From Olsenella uli (lineage in GTDB: Bacteria; Actinomycetota; Coriobacteriia; Coriobacteriales; Atopobiaceae): a DNA stretch of 64,000 bases. This document shows, piece after piece, positions 53,094 to 61,336 of the stretch. A program made the position numbers and the translations under genes. Each line of letters opens with the position of its first letter. The stretch's first letter is position 1. The stretch is from NCBI RefSeq assembly GCF_901212655.1, contig NZ_CAAKON010000021.1:139230-203229 (forward strand), read 5' to 3'. The notes beneath the pieces are model-generated. The model saw nothing but the letters and a program-made list of their open reading frames with translations, had not been told where the DNA came from and did no database searches.

Positions 53094-53172
53094 GTAAACG
53101 TTACCCGCAGGGCCACGGCAAGGCAGCGACTAGAATCGTTGCCAGGTGACGTTCTCACACGAAGGAGTAGCC

Positions 53173-54066
53173 ATGGCAGACGTACAGGCCATCAAGGCCG
53201 GCAAGCTCACCGCAGCGATAGACCCCCACGGGGCCCAGCTCAGGAGCCTTGCGCTTAACGGGCGCGAGTACCTGTGGCAGGCAGACGCGCGCTGGTGGGG
53301 CAAGTCTGCCCCGGTGCTCTTCCCAATGGTGGGGTCGCTGCGCGCGGAAACCGCCACATGCGCGGCGGGCACCTGCCACATGGGACGCCACGGCCTCGCG
53401 CGCGACTACGACCACGAGCCGGTGGAGAACACCGGCGCCTCGGTCACCTTCCGGCTGGACAGCACAGACGAGACGCTCGCCAAGTTCCCCTACCGCTTCC
53501 GCCTCGAGATGACCTATGCGCTCGAGGGCGAGGCAACCCTCGCCCAGACCTTCGCCGTCACGAACACAGGTGAGGCGCCGATGCCGTTTGGCCTGGGCGG
53601 CCACCCTGCCTTCAACGCGCCGCTTGTCGAGGGCGAGGCGTTCGAGGACTACGCGCTCGCGTTCGAGCGCCCCTGGACGGCCACGAGCCCCGTCATCGCC
53701 GAGGGCGGCCTTCTGGACTACGGATCGCCCGTGACGCTGCTTGAGGACGCAGACCGCCTGCCACTCACCCACGAGCTCTTCGCCAGCGACGCCCTAGTGC
53801 TCGAGGGCGTGCCGGGCGGCACGCTCACGATGGCGGGCCCCGCCGGCCACGGCGTGCGCGTGGACTTTGCCGAGTTCGACCACATCGGCGTGTGGAGCGC
53901 GGCTCCCGACGCAGAGGGCGTCCCCGCGCCGTTCGTGGCCCTGGAGCCCTGGTGCGGCACGGCCACGCGCACCGACGAGGACGACGTCTTCGAACACAAG
54001 CAGAACTGCCTGACGGCCGCCCCCGGCGAGACCGTGACGCGCACGTTCCGTGTGACGCTGCTGTAG
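53173..54066 (+). CDS. Aldose 1-epimerase family protein (YihR/LacX-like)
   Basis: A galactose-mutarotase-like beta-sandwich protein of 297 residues, acting on the anomeric carbon of a free or phosphorylated sugar. ARWWGKSAPVLFPMVGSL, MGRHGLARDYDHEP and GLGGHPAFNAPL contain the conserved histidines, and the C-terminal FVALEPWCGTA the conserved glutamate. GAAGGAG precedes the ATG at 53173. It stands alone and converges on the selenium cluster. Confidence 0.88.
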   Translation: MADVQAIKAGKLTAAIDPHGAQLRSLALNGREYLWQADARWWGKSAPVLFPMVGSLRAETATCAAGTCHMGRHGLARDYDHEPVENTGASVTFRLDSTDETLAKFPYRFRLEMTYALEGEATLAQTFAVTNTGEAPMPFGLGGHPAFNAPLVEGEAFEDYALAFERPWTATSPVIAEGGLLDYGSPVTLLEDADRLPLTHELFASDALVLEGVPGGTLTMAGPAGHGVRVDFAEFDHIGVWSAAPDAEGVPAPFVALEPWCGTATRTDEDDVFEHKQNCLTAAPGETVTRTFRVTLL

Positions 54067-54088
54067 GCGAGGTGACGGCTGCCTCGGC

Positions 54089-55237
54089 TCACGACGCGAG
54101 CGCAATCTCGTGAATTGCCGAGACGGCTGCCTCAACCTCCTGTTTTGTAGTGAAAAAACCCGTGCTCAGACGCACGATGCCCTGTTTGCGCGTCCCCAGG
54201 GCATCGTGCATGAGCGGCGCGCAGTGTGCGCCCGGCCTCGTTGCTATGCCCCAGCCGTCCATGAGGGCGTCCGAGACCTCGGAGGAGCCGAGATCCCCTA
54301 TGTTAAGCGCGACGACACCCGTGCGCCGAACACCCTCGCGCCAGTCCCCGTAGACGCGCACGCCGGGAAGCGAGCGAACGCCCTCGTAGAGACGCCGTGC
54401 GAGGGCGAGCTCACGGGAACCGACCCGCTCGACCCCGCCCTCGTGCCCGATGAAGTCAATGCCGGCGGCAAGGCCCGCAATGCCGTGCCCGTTGAGCGTG
54501 CCGGCCTCGAGCCTCGTGGGCCACTCCTCGGGCTGGAGGGGGTCGAAGCTGTGGACGCCGGTGCCACCCACGTTCCAGGGGCGCACGTCGATCCCCGCTG
54601 CCACGGCGAGACCGCCCGTGCCTTGGGGGCCCATGAGCCCCTTGTGACCCGTGAAGCACACGACGTCCAGGCCCATGGCCCCCATGTCGATGGGGATGGC
54701 ACCGGCAGTCTGCGAGGCGTCGACGATGCAGAGGGCGTCTGCCTCGTGGGCTATGCGGGCCACTGCCGCCACGTCCACGACGTTGCCCGTAACGTTAGAG
54801 GCGTGCGTCACCACCACGGCGCGGGCGCCATGCTCGAGAAGGCGGGCGAGACTATCCATGTCGAGGTTGCCGAGCTCGTCGCAACCCGCATGCTCCACGC
54901 GGACGCCCCGCTCGGCCGCCAGGCGATTGAGGGGGCGCAGGACCGAGTTGTGCTCGAGCACCGTCGTCACGACACGGTCGCCAGGACGCACGAACCCGTT
55001 GATGGCCGTGTTGAGAGCGGCCGTCGAGTTGGGCGCGAAGGCGACGTGGTCGGGATCTGGACATCCGAGGAGTCCTGCCACGAGCTCGCGACAACCGTGG
55101 ACGACGCGGGCCGCGCCCATGGCGCCGGCGCCCGCTCCCCTGCCCGCGTTGCCCAACGACCCCATGGCCCCCACGACGGCGTCGATGACTTCCTGCGGCT
55201 TGCGCATCGTGGTGGCGGCGTTGTCCAGATAGATCAT
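54089..55237 (-). CDS. Cysteine desulfurase / selenocysteine lyase family protein (class V aminotransferase)
   Basis: PLP enzyme expected to release sulfur from cysteine or selenium from selenocysteine. It starts with MIYLDNAATTMRKP, has the PLP lysine in VVCFTGHKGLMGPQG near residue 198, and a cysteine in the RPGAHCAPLMH loop that would carry the persulfide. Length 382. It is the last gene of a minus-strand set with DUF3343, yedF and selD, which points to selenium supply rather than general Fe-S assembly; no SufU/IscU is adjacent. Confidence 0.9.
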   Translation of the reverse strand: MIYLDNAATTMRKPQEVIDAVVGAMGSLGNAGRGAGAGAMGAARVVHGCRELVAGLLGCPDPDHVAFAPNSTAALNTAINGFVRPGDRVVTTVLEHNSVLRPLNRLAAERGVRVEHAGCDELGNLDMDSLARLLEHGARAVVVTHASNVTGNVVDVAAVARIAHEADALCIVDASQTAGAIPIDMGAMGLDVVCFTGHKGLMGPQGTGGLAVAAGIDVRPWNVGGTGVHSFDPLQPEEWPTRLEAGTLNGHGIAGLAAGIDFIGHEGGVERVGSRELALARRLYEGVRSLPGVRVYGDWREGVRRTGVVALNIGDLGSSEVSDALMDGWGIATRPGAHCAPLMHDALGTRKQGIVRLSTGFFTTKQEVEAAVSAIHEIALAS

Positions 55238-55244
55238 AGGGTCC

Positions 55245-55499
55245 CTACCTCACGAACTCGATCATGTCGATGACGGTCATGGCCTCCACCGGCACGTGGT
55301 CTGCCTCGAGACCGGATGAGAGCGCGTCTCGATCGGCAGGCGAGACCTTCCACGCCAACCCGCAGCCGGCAGAGATCTCGCCGGGGACGGGAATCATGCG
55401 ACCGGGAAGTCCGAGCTTGGAGCAGGTCTCCTCGCACGCCATGGCCGCGCTCGTCGTCGGAAAGGTGATGACGAGCGCCGGCCTCCGCTCGCGCCTCAT
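55245..55499 (-). CDS. DUF3343 putative selenium/sulfur carrier protein
   Basis: An 84-residue protein with the DUF3343 pattern: LVITFPTTSAAMACEETC, then GRMIPVPGEISAGCGLAWK with an invariant glycine-cysteine-glycine. These proteins accompany SelD and YedF in selenium-using bacteria, and the cysteine probably binds Se or S. I start at ATG 55499 after GGGGAG; the longer frame to 55538 adds 13 unconserved residues. It lies 7 bp upstream of the desulfurase gene and 60 bp after yedF. Confidence 0.85.
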   Translation of the reverse strand: MRRERRPALVITFPTTSAAMACEETCSKLGLPGRMIPVPGEISAGCGLAWKVSPADRDALSSGLEADHVPVEAMTVIDMIEFVR

Positions 55500-55559
55500 G
55501 GCGTGTCTCCCCGCCGCCGCGCTTGGAAACTGTGACAAACGATACGGTTACTTGTCACG

Positions 55560-56186
55560 CTAGGGCCTCACGACGACAGAGGCACCGGTGAGCTTCTGGG
55601 CGATCACGTAGATGTTGGTGACCTCGCCCACGGCCAGCTTGTCGGTGAGGCCGTAGTGGTCGAGGCAGGTGCCGCAGGTGAGGATCTCCACGCCGACGTC
55701 GGCCAGGTTTCTGAGGTCCTCGAGCGAGGCAGAGCCCTCGCAGGTCACGCGGGCGCCGCTGTTGTAGAAGAGCATTGTGGCGGGCAGCTGGTCGAGCTGC
55801 GTGAGCGAGTAGATGAAGCCCTTGAGCAGCTTGTGGCCCAGCTCGTCGTCGCCGATGCCCATGGCATCCGAGGCCACCTGCACGACCACCCGGCGCGGGC
55901 CGGCAGGCACGTCACAGGTGACGGCCTCGGGCTCGCCCTCGGCAACCCCGACGGCCTTGTCCGTGCTCGCGGTGACGTGCCACTCCTTCTCGGCCGTCTG
56001 GTCCGCCGCGACCGTGCACCCCTTGTTCTCGCCCATGCGGGTGAGGTTCTCGACGGCGATCTTGTTGTCGACGATCGTCTCGACCTCGCCGGCGCCCTCG
56101 AGCGCGCCGAGGGCCTTGAGCGTCTTCACGACGGGGATGGGGCACGCATCGCCGCGCGCATCGACGACAAGCTTGTTCTCGGACAT
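55560..56186 (-). CDS. yedF: YedF: sulfurtransferase-like selenium metabolism protein (TusA plus DsrE-like domains)
   Basis: Residues 1-75 form a TusA-like domain with the carrier cysteine in DACPIPVVKTLKAL near residue 15. Residues 95-208 form a DsrE/F-like domain with VQVASDAMGIGDDELGHKLL and the paired cysteines of ILTCGTCLDHYGL. The combination is characteristic of YedF, found with SelD in bacteria that use selenium. Length 208. GGAGGGAG precedes the ATG. Confidence 0.92.
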   Translation of the reverse strand: MSENKLVVDARGDACPIPVVKTLKALGALEGAGEVETIVDNKIAVENLTRMGENKGCTVAADQTAEKEWHVTASTDKAVGVAEGEPEAVTCDVPAGPRRVVVQVASDAMGIGDDELGHKLLKGFIYSLTQLDQLPATMLFYNSGARVTCEGSASLEDLRNLADVGVEILTCGTCLDHYGLTDKLAVGEVTNIYVIAQKLTGASVVVRP

Positions 56187-56222
56187 GGAAAGCTCCCTCC
56201 GGTTGGATGCGGTACTCCCAGC

Positions 56223-57260
56223 CTAATACCCCACGATGACAGATGCTGTGCCACGCGGGCGAACCGTGCCGACGCGGGCGGCAGGATGGCCCGCGTCGCG
56301 CAACCTCGCCACATACGCCTCGGCATCCGCCTCGGACAGGGCCACGAGCAGGCCTCCCGAGGTCTGCGGGTCGAACAGCACATCGGCGAGGTCGAGCGGC
56401 AGCCCGGGTGCCAGGCTCACGCGCGGGCCGAAGAAGTCGCGGTTGCGGTAGGCGCCCGCCGGGATGAGACCGAGCCGCGCCATCTCGCGGGCGCGCGCCA
56501 TGACGGGGACGACCGTCGCGTCCACCTCGAGCGTGACACCGCTCGCCTCGGCCATCTCGCAGCCGTGCCCCATGAGCGAGAAGCCCGTGACGTCCGTTGC
56601 CGCGTGGGCGTCGAGGTCGCGCAGGGCTTCGGCCGCCGCCTTGTTGAGCGTGGTCATGGAGTCGGTCGCCACCCTCACGCCGGCATCGTCGAGCAGCTCG
56701 GCCTTGTGCGCCGTGGTGAGGATGCCCGTGCCCAGGGCCTTGGTGAGCACGAGGGCGTCACCCACGTGCGCGCCACCGCTGGCAAGCAGGCGATCGAGCT
56801 CGACGAAGCCCGTGACGGCAAGGCCGTACTTGGGCTCGTGGCCGTTGATGGAATGGCCGCCCGCGACGATGCAGCCCGCCTCCCGGCACTTGTCCGCGCC
56901 GCCGGCGAGGATCTCGCCCGCCACCTCTATGCCGAGGCAATTGGGAAAGCACAGCAGGTTGAGCGCGAGCGTAGGCGCACCTCCCATGGCCCAGACGTCG
57001 GAAAGGGCGTTGGCGGCGGCCACCTGGCCGAACAGGAACGGGTCGTCCACCATCGGTGGGAAGAAGTCCGTGGTCTCCACGAGGCCGCGGCCGTCACCCA
57101 GGTCGTAGACGCAGGCGTCGTCGGAGGCGTCGAAGCCCACGACGAGCCGCTCGTCCTCGAGCCTGGGCAGGTCCGCGAGCACCTTGGCGAGAGATTCTGG
57201 CGGCAGCTTGGCCGCGCATCCCGCCGCCTCGACAAGCTCTGTGAGTCGCACGCCCGTCAT
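56223..57260 (-). CDS. selD: Selenide, water dikinase (selenophosphate synthetase)
   Basis: Makes selenophosphate from selenide and ATP for selenocysteine, selenouridine or labile-selenium enzymes. The N-terminal loop LVEAAGCAAKLPPESL carries a cysteine where some homologues have selenocysteine. VVGFDASDDACVY, ETTDFFPPMVDDPFLFGQVAAANALSD-type sequence and FDPQTSGGLLVAL are conserved. I favour the ATG at 57260 (AAGGGG 8 bp ahead) over the one at 57266. Length 345. selA, selB and selC are not in this window. Confidence 0.94.
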   Translation of the reverse strand: MTGVRLTELVEAAGCAAKLPPESLAKVLADLPRLEDERLVVGFDASDDACVYDLGDGRGLVETTDFFPPMVDDPFLFGQVAAANALSDVWAMGGAPTLALNLLCFPNCLGIEVAGEILAGGADKCREAGCIVAGGHSINGHEPKYGLAVTGFVELDRLLASGGAHVGDALVLTKALGTGILTTAHKAELLDDAGVRVATDSMTTLNKAAAEALRDLDAHAATDVTGFSLMGHGCEMAEASGVTLEVDATVVPVMARAREMARLGLIPAGAYRNRDFFGPRVSLAPGLPLDLADVLFDPQTSGGLLVALSEADAEAYVARLRDAGHPAARVGTVRPRGTASVIVGY

Positions 57261-57281
57261 GTCCATATCCCCTTAGCCCCC

Positions 57282-57596
57282 CTAGAGTTCCGACGCCATG
57301 AGCGCCGCTCCGAACGCACCCGCATAGCGCGCCTCGGGACAGGTCGCAACCTGCGATCCCAGCGCCGCGAACAGCCGCTCCACGACATAGGCATTGTCGC
57401 AGAGCCCGCCCGTGAGAAAGCACGGCTCCGCCACACGCCCGTAGCCGGTAGCCACCTCGTGCACGCCTTCGGCCTTGGGGTCAGCTGTGGACTCACCAGC
57501 CGCCGCCTGAGCGCTGCGCTCCTCGTAGAGCTTCTCGAAGATGCGCTGAAGGCACCCCTTACCAGCCCCTATCTCAGGCGCCAGCTTTTCGGCCAT
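57282..57596 (-). pseudogene. C-terminal fragment of a BadF/HgdC-type (2-hydroxyacyl-CoA dehydratase activator) ATPase
   Basis: A 104-residue reading frame. Its last 55 residues (PCFLTGGLCDNAYVVERLF, ATCPEARYAGAFGAALMA) match only the extreme C-terminus of activase-type ASKHA ATPases of about 260 residues. The P-loop-like N-terminus, the helix-cluster-helix cysteines and most of the fold are absent. GAGGGAGAG precedes an ATG at 57596 and selD follows within 22 bp, so it may still be translated. Most simply it is a truncated remnant; a small retained protein with a new role in the selenium operon cannot be excluded. Confidence 0.6.
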
Positions 57597-57683
57597 TGTC
57601 TCTCCCTCGCCTCTCCGCGCCGACGTCCTCGCGGCCCACCAACTCCGACCTCGAGGGGCATTTCATCAACCATAGCATTTGGT

Positions 57684-57713
57684 TTGACATACTTATTTTT
57701 TGTTTGGTACTCG
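57684..57713 (+). promoter_or_regulatory. Possible distal plus-strand promoter
   Basis: TTGACA (57684-57689), an 18-bp AT-rich spacer and TACTCG (57708-57713) lie in a local AT-rich patch. The -10 is poor. The following 57714-57948 has no gene I can support. Confidence 0.3.
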
Positions 57714-57948
57714 TTATGCCCGGAGGCATACAACAACCTGCAAACGGTAAAGAGACGGCAGCCCCTTGTTCGCCACTCAGATAACGGGTAGCCGCCTCGC
57801 AACGGGAAACCAATCATGATCGAACGCATAGCAGGCGCCATCGTCGGACCCAGAGGCCAAAGCGAGCGTATGCGCGACGACACACGAATCGAAGCTGGAC
57901 AGGAGAGATTCGGTGTCCTATCGTCACACGATGTGGCTTGTGCCCACG

Positions 57949-57977
57949 TTGACAAAAAAGCGCCAGGCACTCATGTC
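57949..57977 (+). promoter_or_regulatory. Likely promoter of the thiamine operon
   Basis: A perfect -35 TTGACA (57949-57954) is followed after 17 bp by a weak -10 CATGTC (57972-57977). Transcription would begin near 57984, immediately before the TPP riboswitch, which is the expected arrangement. Confidence 0.5.
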
Positions 57978-57989
57978 TGGTGCATCACT

Positions 57990-58082
57990 AGGCTTTGCAG
58001 GGGTGTCCCCACATGGGGGCTGAGAGGGCAGACGCCCAACCCTTTGAACCTGTCAGTTCACGCTGTCGTAGGAAGCAAGCAA
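57990..58082 (+). promoter_or_regulatory. TPP (THI-box) riboswitch
   Basis: The conserved core is present in order: GCAGGGGTGTC near 57997, GGGGCTGAGAGGGC near 58015, ACCCTTTGAACCTGTCAGTT near 58039 and GCTGTCGTAGGAAGCAAG near 58062. These are the pyrimidine-sensing CTGAGA loop and the pyrophosphate-sensing ACCTG loop of thiamine pyrophosphate aptamers. It is followed by a terminator and then thiSG, so TPP should cause premature termination. Confidence 0.95.
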
Positions 58083-58091
58083 ACCCTCAGG

Positions 58092-58129
58092 CGGGGGCAC
58101 GGTTGCGCATGCGGCTGTGCCCCCGTTTT
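58092..58129 (+). terminator. Riboswitch-controlled intrinsic terminator
   Basis: CGGGGGCAC (58092-58100) pairs with GTGCCCCCG (58117-58125), followed by TTTT. It lies between the aptamer and the thiSG ribosome-binding site, as in transcription-terminating TPP switches. Confidence 0.85.
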
Positions 58130-58175
58130 GCGTTCGGGGCAAAGCAGAGCGCCGAGGGTCCGGAGAGGAGACCGG

Positions 58176-59171
58176 ATGCACGTCAAGCTCAACGGAAAGG
58201 ACCATTCGCTTGAGGGAGTCCACACCGTGGCGAGCCTGCTCGCAAACGCGGGCGTGGACGCCAAGACCGTGGTGGTGGAGCTCAACGGTACGATCCTGCG
58301 CGAGCCCGAGTTCGCGGGCGCGGCGATTGCCGAGGGCGACGAGGTTGAGGTGGTGCACTTCGTGGGCGGCGGCTCGGGCGCCGCGGCCGCCAATGACGAC
58401 GCCCTCGTCATTGGCGGCAAGCGCCTGGGCAGCCGCATGTTCCTCGGCACCGGCAAGTTTGGAAACGACGCCCTCATCCCGTGCTGCGTCAAGGCCGCCG
58501 GCGTTGACGTGGTGACCGTGGCCATGCGCCGCGTGGACTTTGGCGCCCCGCAGGGCAACATCGTCCAGCAGATTCCCAAGTCCTGCACCCTCATGCCCAA
58601 CACCTCGGGCGCCCGCAACGCCGAGGAGGCCATCCGCATCGCCCGCCTGGGCCGCGCTGCGGGCTGCGGCGACTGGGTGAAGATCGAGGTGGTGAGCGAC
58701 TCGGCCAACCTCCTGCCCGACAACGACGAGACGCTCAAGGCCGTCGACGCACTCGTGCGCGAGGGCTTCACCGTGCTCCCCTACATGCTGCCCGACCCCT
58801 ATGCCGCGCGCCGCATGGCAGAGGCGGGCGCGGCCGCCGTCATGCCGCTGGGCGCGCCCATCGGCACCAACCGCGGCTTCCGCACGCGCGAGCTCGTGCA
58901 GATCATGATCGACGAGCTGGAGGGTGTGCCCATCGTGGTGGACGCCGGCATCGGCAAGCCCAGCGAGGCCGCCGAGTGCATGGAGGCAGGTGCCTCCGCG
59001 GTGCTCGTGAACACGGCCGTTGCCACGGCAGCGGACCCGGTGCGCATGGCCGCCGCGTTCGCGAAGGCCATCGAGGCCGGGCGAGAGGCCTACCTTGCCG
59101 GTCCCGGCGCCGTGAGCGGGCACGCAAGCGCAAGCTCCCCGCTCACCGGCTTCCTTCGCAAGGAGGCGTAG
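58176..59171 (+). CDS. thiSG: Fused sulfur carrier ThiS and thiazole synthase ThiG
   Basis: One 331-residue protein. Residues 1-66 are ThiS ([14 protein letters not shown], ending VVHFVGGG), and from about residue 76 it is ThiG ([64 protein letters not shown]). ThiG forms the thiazole phosphate from deoxyxylulose phosphate, dehydroglycine and ThiS thiocarboxylate. The ThiS C-terminal glycines, which must be free to be adenylated and sulfurated, are joined to ThiG by an Ala-rich linker. GGAGAGGAG precedes the ATG at 58176; longer frames upstream run through the riboswitch and are rejected. Confidence 0.93.
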   Translation: MHVKLNGKDHSLEGVHTVASLLANAGVDAKTVVVELNGTILREPEFAGAAIAEGDEVEVVHFVGGGSGAAAANDDALVIGGKRLGSRMFLGTGKFGNDALIPCCVKAAGVDVVTVAMRRVDFGAPQGNIVQQIPKSCTLMPNTSGARNAEEAIRIARLGRAAGCGDWVKIEVVSDSANLLPDNDETLKAVDALVREGFTVLPYMLPDPYAARRMAEAGAAAVMPLGAPIGTNRGFRTRELVQIMIDELEGVPIVVDAGIGKPSEAAECMEAGASAVLVNTAVATAADPVRMAAAFAKAIEAGREAYLAGPGAVSGHASASSPLTGFLRKEA

Positions 59172-59176
59172 CCACC

Positions 59177-60421
59177 GTGGCATCCGAGACCTACGCAGAC
59201 CAGCTTCGCCAGATGGAGGCCCGCTGGCAGGCAACGGCGCCCGTGCAGGCGGCCGATGGCACCTGGCACGACCCCTCATCCACGGCGCCCACGAGCTTCT
59301 ACGACGTCTACCGGCAGTGGAAGGGCTTCGACTTCGACGGCTTTCTCGCGAGCCGCACGGCGGCAGACGTCGCGCGCTCCCGTGCCGCGCGCGCCAAGGG
59401 CCCGCTTGACTTCCTGACGCTCATCTCCCCCGCCGCGGCCACGCCGGAGCAGCTCGAGGCCACGGCGTGGGAGGCCCACGCGCTCACGGAACGCAACTTT
59501 GGCCGCACCATCTCGCTGTTCACGCCCCTCTACCTCGCCAACGTGTGCGACAACGGCTGCGTGTACTGCGGGTTCAACAAGGACAACAAGGTGCCGCGCG
59601 CCATCCTTCGCCCAGACGAGGTCGCGCGCGAGGGCAAGGCCATAGCGGCCGAGGGCTTCCACCACATCATCATCCTCACGGGCGAGAGCCGCCGCGCCAC
59701 GCCGCCCGCCTACATCGCCGAGGCGGCGGGCATCCTCAAGGAGACCATCGACTCCATCTGCGTGGAGGTGTACTCGCTCACCGAGGACGAGTACCGCATG
59801 ATGGGGCGCGCCGGCGTTGACGGGTTCACGATGTTCCAAGAGACGTACAACGAGGACATCTACCCCGACCTGCACCCCATTGGCCCTAAGCACGACTACC
59901 GCTGGCGCCTGGACACGCCCGAGCGCGCGGCGCGGGCCGGCATGCACTCCGTGGGCATCGGAGCCCTGCTTGGGCTGGACGACTGGCACCACGACGCGTT
60001 CTTCACGATGATGCACGCGCGCTACCTCATCGAGAACTACCCGGGCTGTGACGTGGCCGTGTCGCTGCCGCGCATACGACCGTGCGCGGGGCAGGTGAAC
60101 TTCCACATCCACCATCCCGTCGACGACCCGTCCATCGTGCAGGCGATGGTGGCGCTGAGGCTGTGCCTGCCACACCTGGGCATCACCGTGTCCACGCGCG
60201 AGACGCCGGAGTTCAGGAGCAACATCATCGGCTTGGGCGTCACGAAGATGAGCGCCGGTTCCGTCACCGAGGTGGGCGGGCACGCAGATGCGGCCAAGAC
60301 CGAGGGGCAGTTCGAGACGAGCGACCCGCGCGAGATCGACGAGTTTGCCGCCGCCGTGAGCGCCCGCGGCTACCAGCCGGTCTACAAGGACTGGGAGTCG
60401 CTGGCGAGGAGGGCGTCGTGA
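59177..60421 (+). CDS. thiH: 2-iminoacetate synthase (radical SAM)
   Basis: Cleaves tyrosine to dehydroglycine and p-cresol for the thiazole ring. CDNGCVYCGFNKDN is the CX3CX2C cluster motif binding SAM, near residue 122. YSLTEDEYRMMGRAGVDG, FQETYNEDIY and GIGALLGLDDWHHD are ThiH features. Length 414. The start is most likely the GTG at 59177, with AGGAGG inside the end of thiSG. It ends in GTGA, overlapping the presumed start of thiE. Confidence 0.93.
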   Translation: MASETYADQLRQMEARWQATAPVQAADGTWHDPSSTAPTSFYDVYRQWKGFDFDGFLASRTAADVARSRAARAKGPLDFLTLISPAAATPEQLEATAWEAHALTERNFGRTISLFTPLYLANVCDNGCVYCGFNKDNKVPRAILRPDEVAREGKAIAAEGFHHIIILTGESRRATPPAYIAEAAGILKETIDSICVEVYSLTEDEYRMMGRAGVDGFTMFQETYNEDIYPDLHPIGPKHDYRWRLDTPERAARAGMHSVGIGALLGLDDWHHDAFFTMMHARYLIENYPGCDVAVSLPRIRPCAGQVNFHIHHPVDDPSIVQAMVALRLCLPHLGITVSTRETPEFRSNIIGLGVTKMSAGSVTEVGGHADAAKTEGQFETSDPREIDEFAAAVSARGYQPVYKDWESLARRAS

Positions 60422-61120
60422 GCTGGGGTGATATGGCTCGCTCCCGCATGCCGCGCACCCAGGCACTTGAGGTGCTGCGCTCCTGCGACGTTCTACGGCA
60501 TCACGGACCGCTGGCTCTCCCGCTCGCACGACACCGTGGCCGACGTGCGAGCCATGATGGCAGCAGGCATTCGCGTGGTGCAGTACCGCGACAAGCCGCG
60601 TCCCAACGAGACCGAGCAGACCGAGCGCGAGCGCTGGAAGACCGCGTTGGAGCTGCGGCGCATCACGGCCGAGGCGAATGCTTTGCTCATCGTGGACGAT
60701 GACGCGGCACTCGCCGTGGCCGTGGACGCGGACGGCGTGCACGTGGGGCAGGACGATCTGCCCGTTGGCGCCGTACGCCATGTTGTAGGAGACCGCATCG
60801 TGGGCGTGTCCACGCACGCACCCGAGCAAGGCCTGGCGGCCATGGCCGACGGCGCGGACTACGCCGGCGTGGGGCCGCTCTTTGCCACGCACACGAAGGC
60901 CAATGTCTGCGCGCCGGTGGGCCTCGAATACCTCGACTGGGCCGTCGCCCACCTCACGATTCCCTTCGTGGCCATCGGCGGCGTCAAGGAGCACAACGTG
61001 GCCGAGGTGGCGGCCCACGGCGCCCGCTGCGTCTGCCTCGTTTCCGACGTCGTCGGTACCGAGGACATCCCCGCCAAGGTAGCCGCCATCCGCGAACAGC
61101 TTGCGGCAGGCCAGCGCTAA
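60418..61120 (+). pseudogene. thiE: Thiamine-phosphate synthase with apparent +1 frameshift near 60490
   Basis: Joins the pyrimidine and thiazole moieties of thiamine. A GTG at 60418 overlaps the thiH stop, has GAGGAGGG ahead, and encodes a plausible lead ending ALEVLRSCD at 60489. The ThiE body (FYGITDRWLSRSHDTV, VVQYRDK, LLIVDDDAALAVAVDADG, HVGQDDLP, GVGPLFATHTK, PFVAIGGV) lies in the next frame, starting one base later. Removing one G at about 60490 would join CD directly to FYGITD, the normal family junction. Alternatives are a sequencing error or use of an internal start (GTG 60428) giving an abnormal N-terminus. Everything after the junction is intact. Confidence 0.7.
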
Positions 61121-61123
61121 CGC

Positions 61124-61170
61124 TTTTGGCCCCGTCGCGCCCTCAAATGAAAGGCGCGACGGGGCCAAAA
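61124..61170. terminator. 18-bp perfect inverted repeat between thiE and manA
   Basis: TTTTGGCCCCGTCGCGCC (61124-61141) and GGCGCGACGGGGCCAAAA (61153-61170) are perfect complements around an 11-nt loop. The structure starts 3 bp after the thiE stop. It acts plausibly as a bidirectional terminator, though the T tract is within the stem rather than after it. Confidence 0.65.
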
Positions 61171-61202
61171 TCTAGGTCATCCGACGTTACGAGGAGCTGG
61201 CA

Positions 61203-61319
61203 GGCGGGCCGTGCCTGTCGCGTCGCGCGCGAGATTCCGCACGAGCCGGAGGCGGCTAAACGTCGCCTCCGTGCGAGCCCAGGGCTGCCCGAACGCAAAA
61301 AGCAGGAGTGCGGCCCGCC
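61203..61319. repeat. Structured, covarying intergenic element, copy 2 (3' of manA)
   Basis: A 117-nt element ending 18 bp from the manA stop codon. The outer stem pairs GGCGGGCCG (61203-61211) with CGGCCCGCC (61311-61319). The inner 10-bp hairpin pairs 61247-61256 with 61262-61271 around TAAAC, and a small GGG-CTG-CCC hairpin follows (61282-61290). The stretch 61228-61248 is identical to 1492-1512 in copy 1, whereas the stems differ in sequence but keep pairing. Orientation and position relative to the neighbouring gene are the same in both copies. Confidence 0.7.
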
Positions 61320-61336
61320 GTCCTTCAGGACCGAAG

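Noticed and set aside
55656..57791. Open frame of 711 codons on the plus strand opposite yedF and selD
   Set aside because: No recognisable domain, covers two well-supported genes, and shows the amino acid bias of an antisense frame.
57816..58175. Upstream in-frame extension of thiSG
   Set aside because: It would translate through the TPP riboswitch and terminator; ThiS similarity begins exactly at 58176 after a strong ribosome-binding site.
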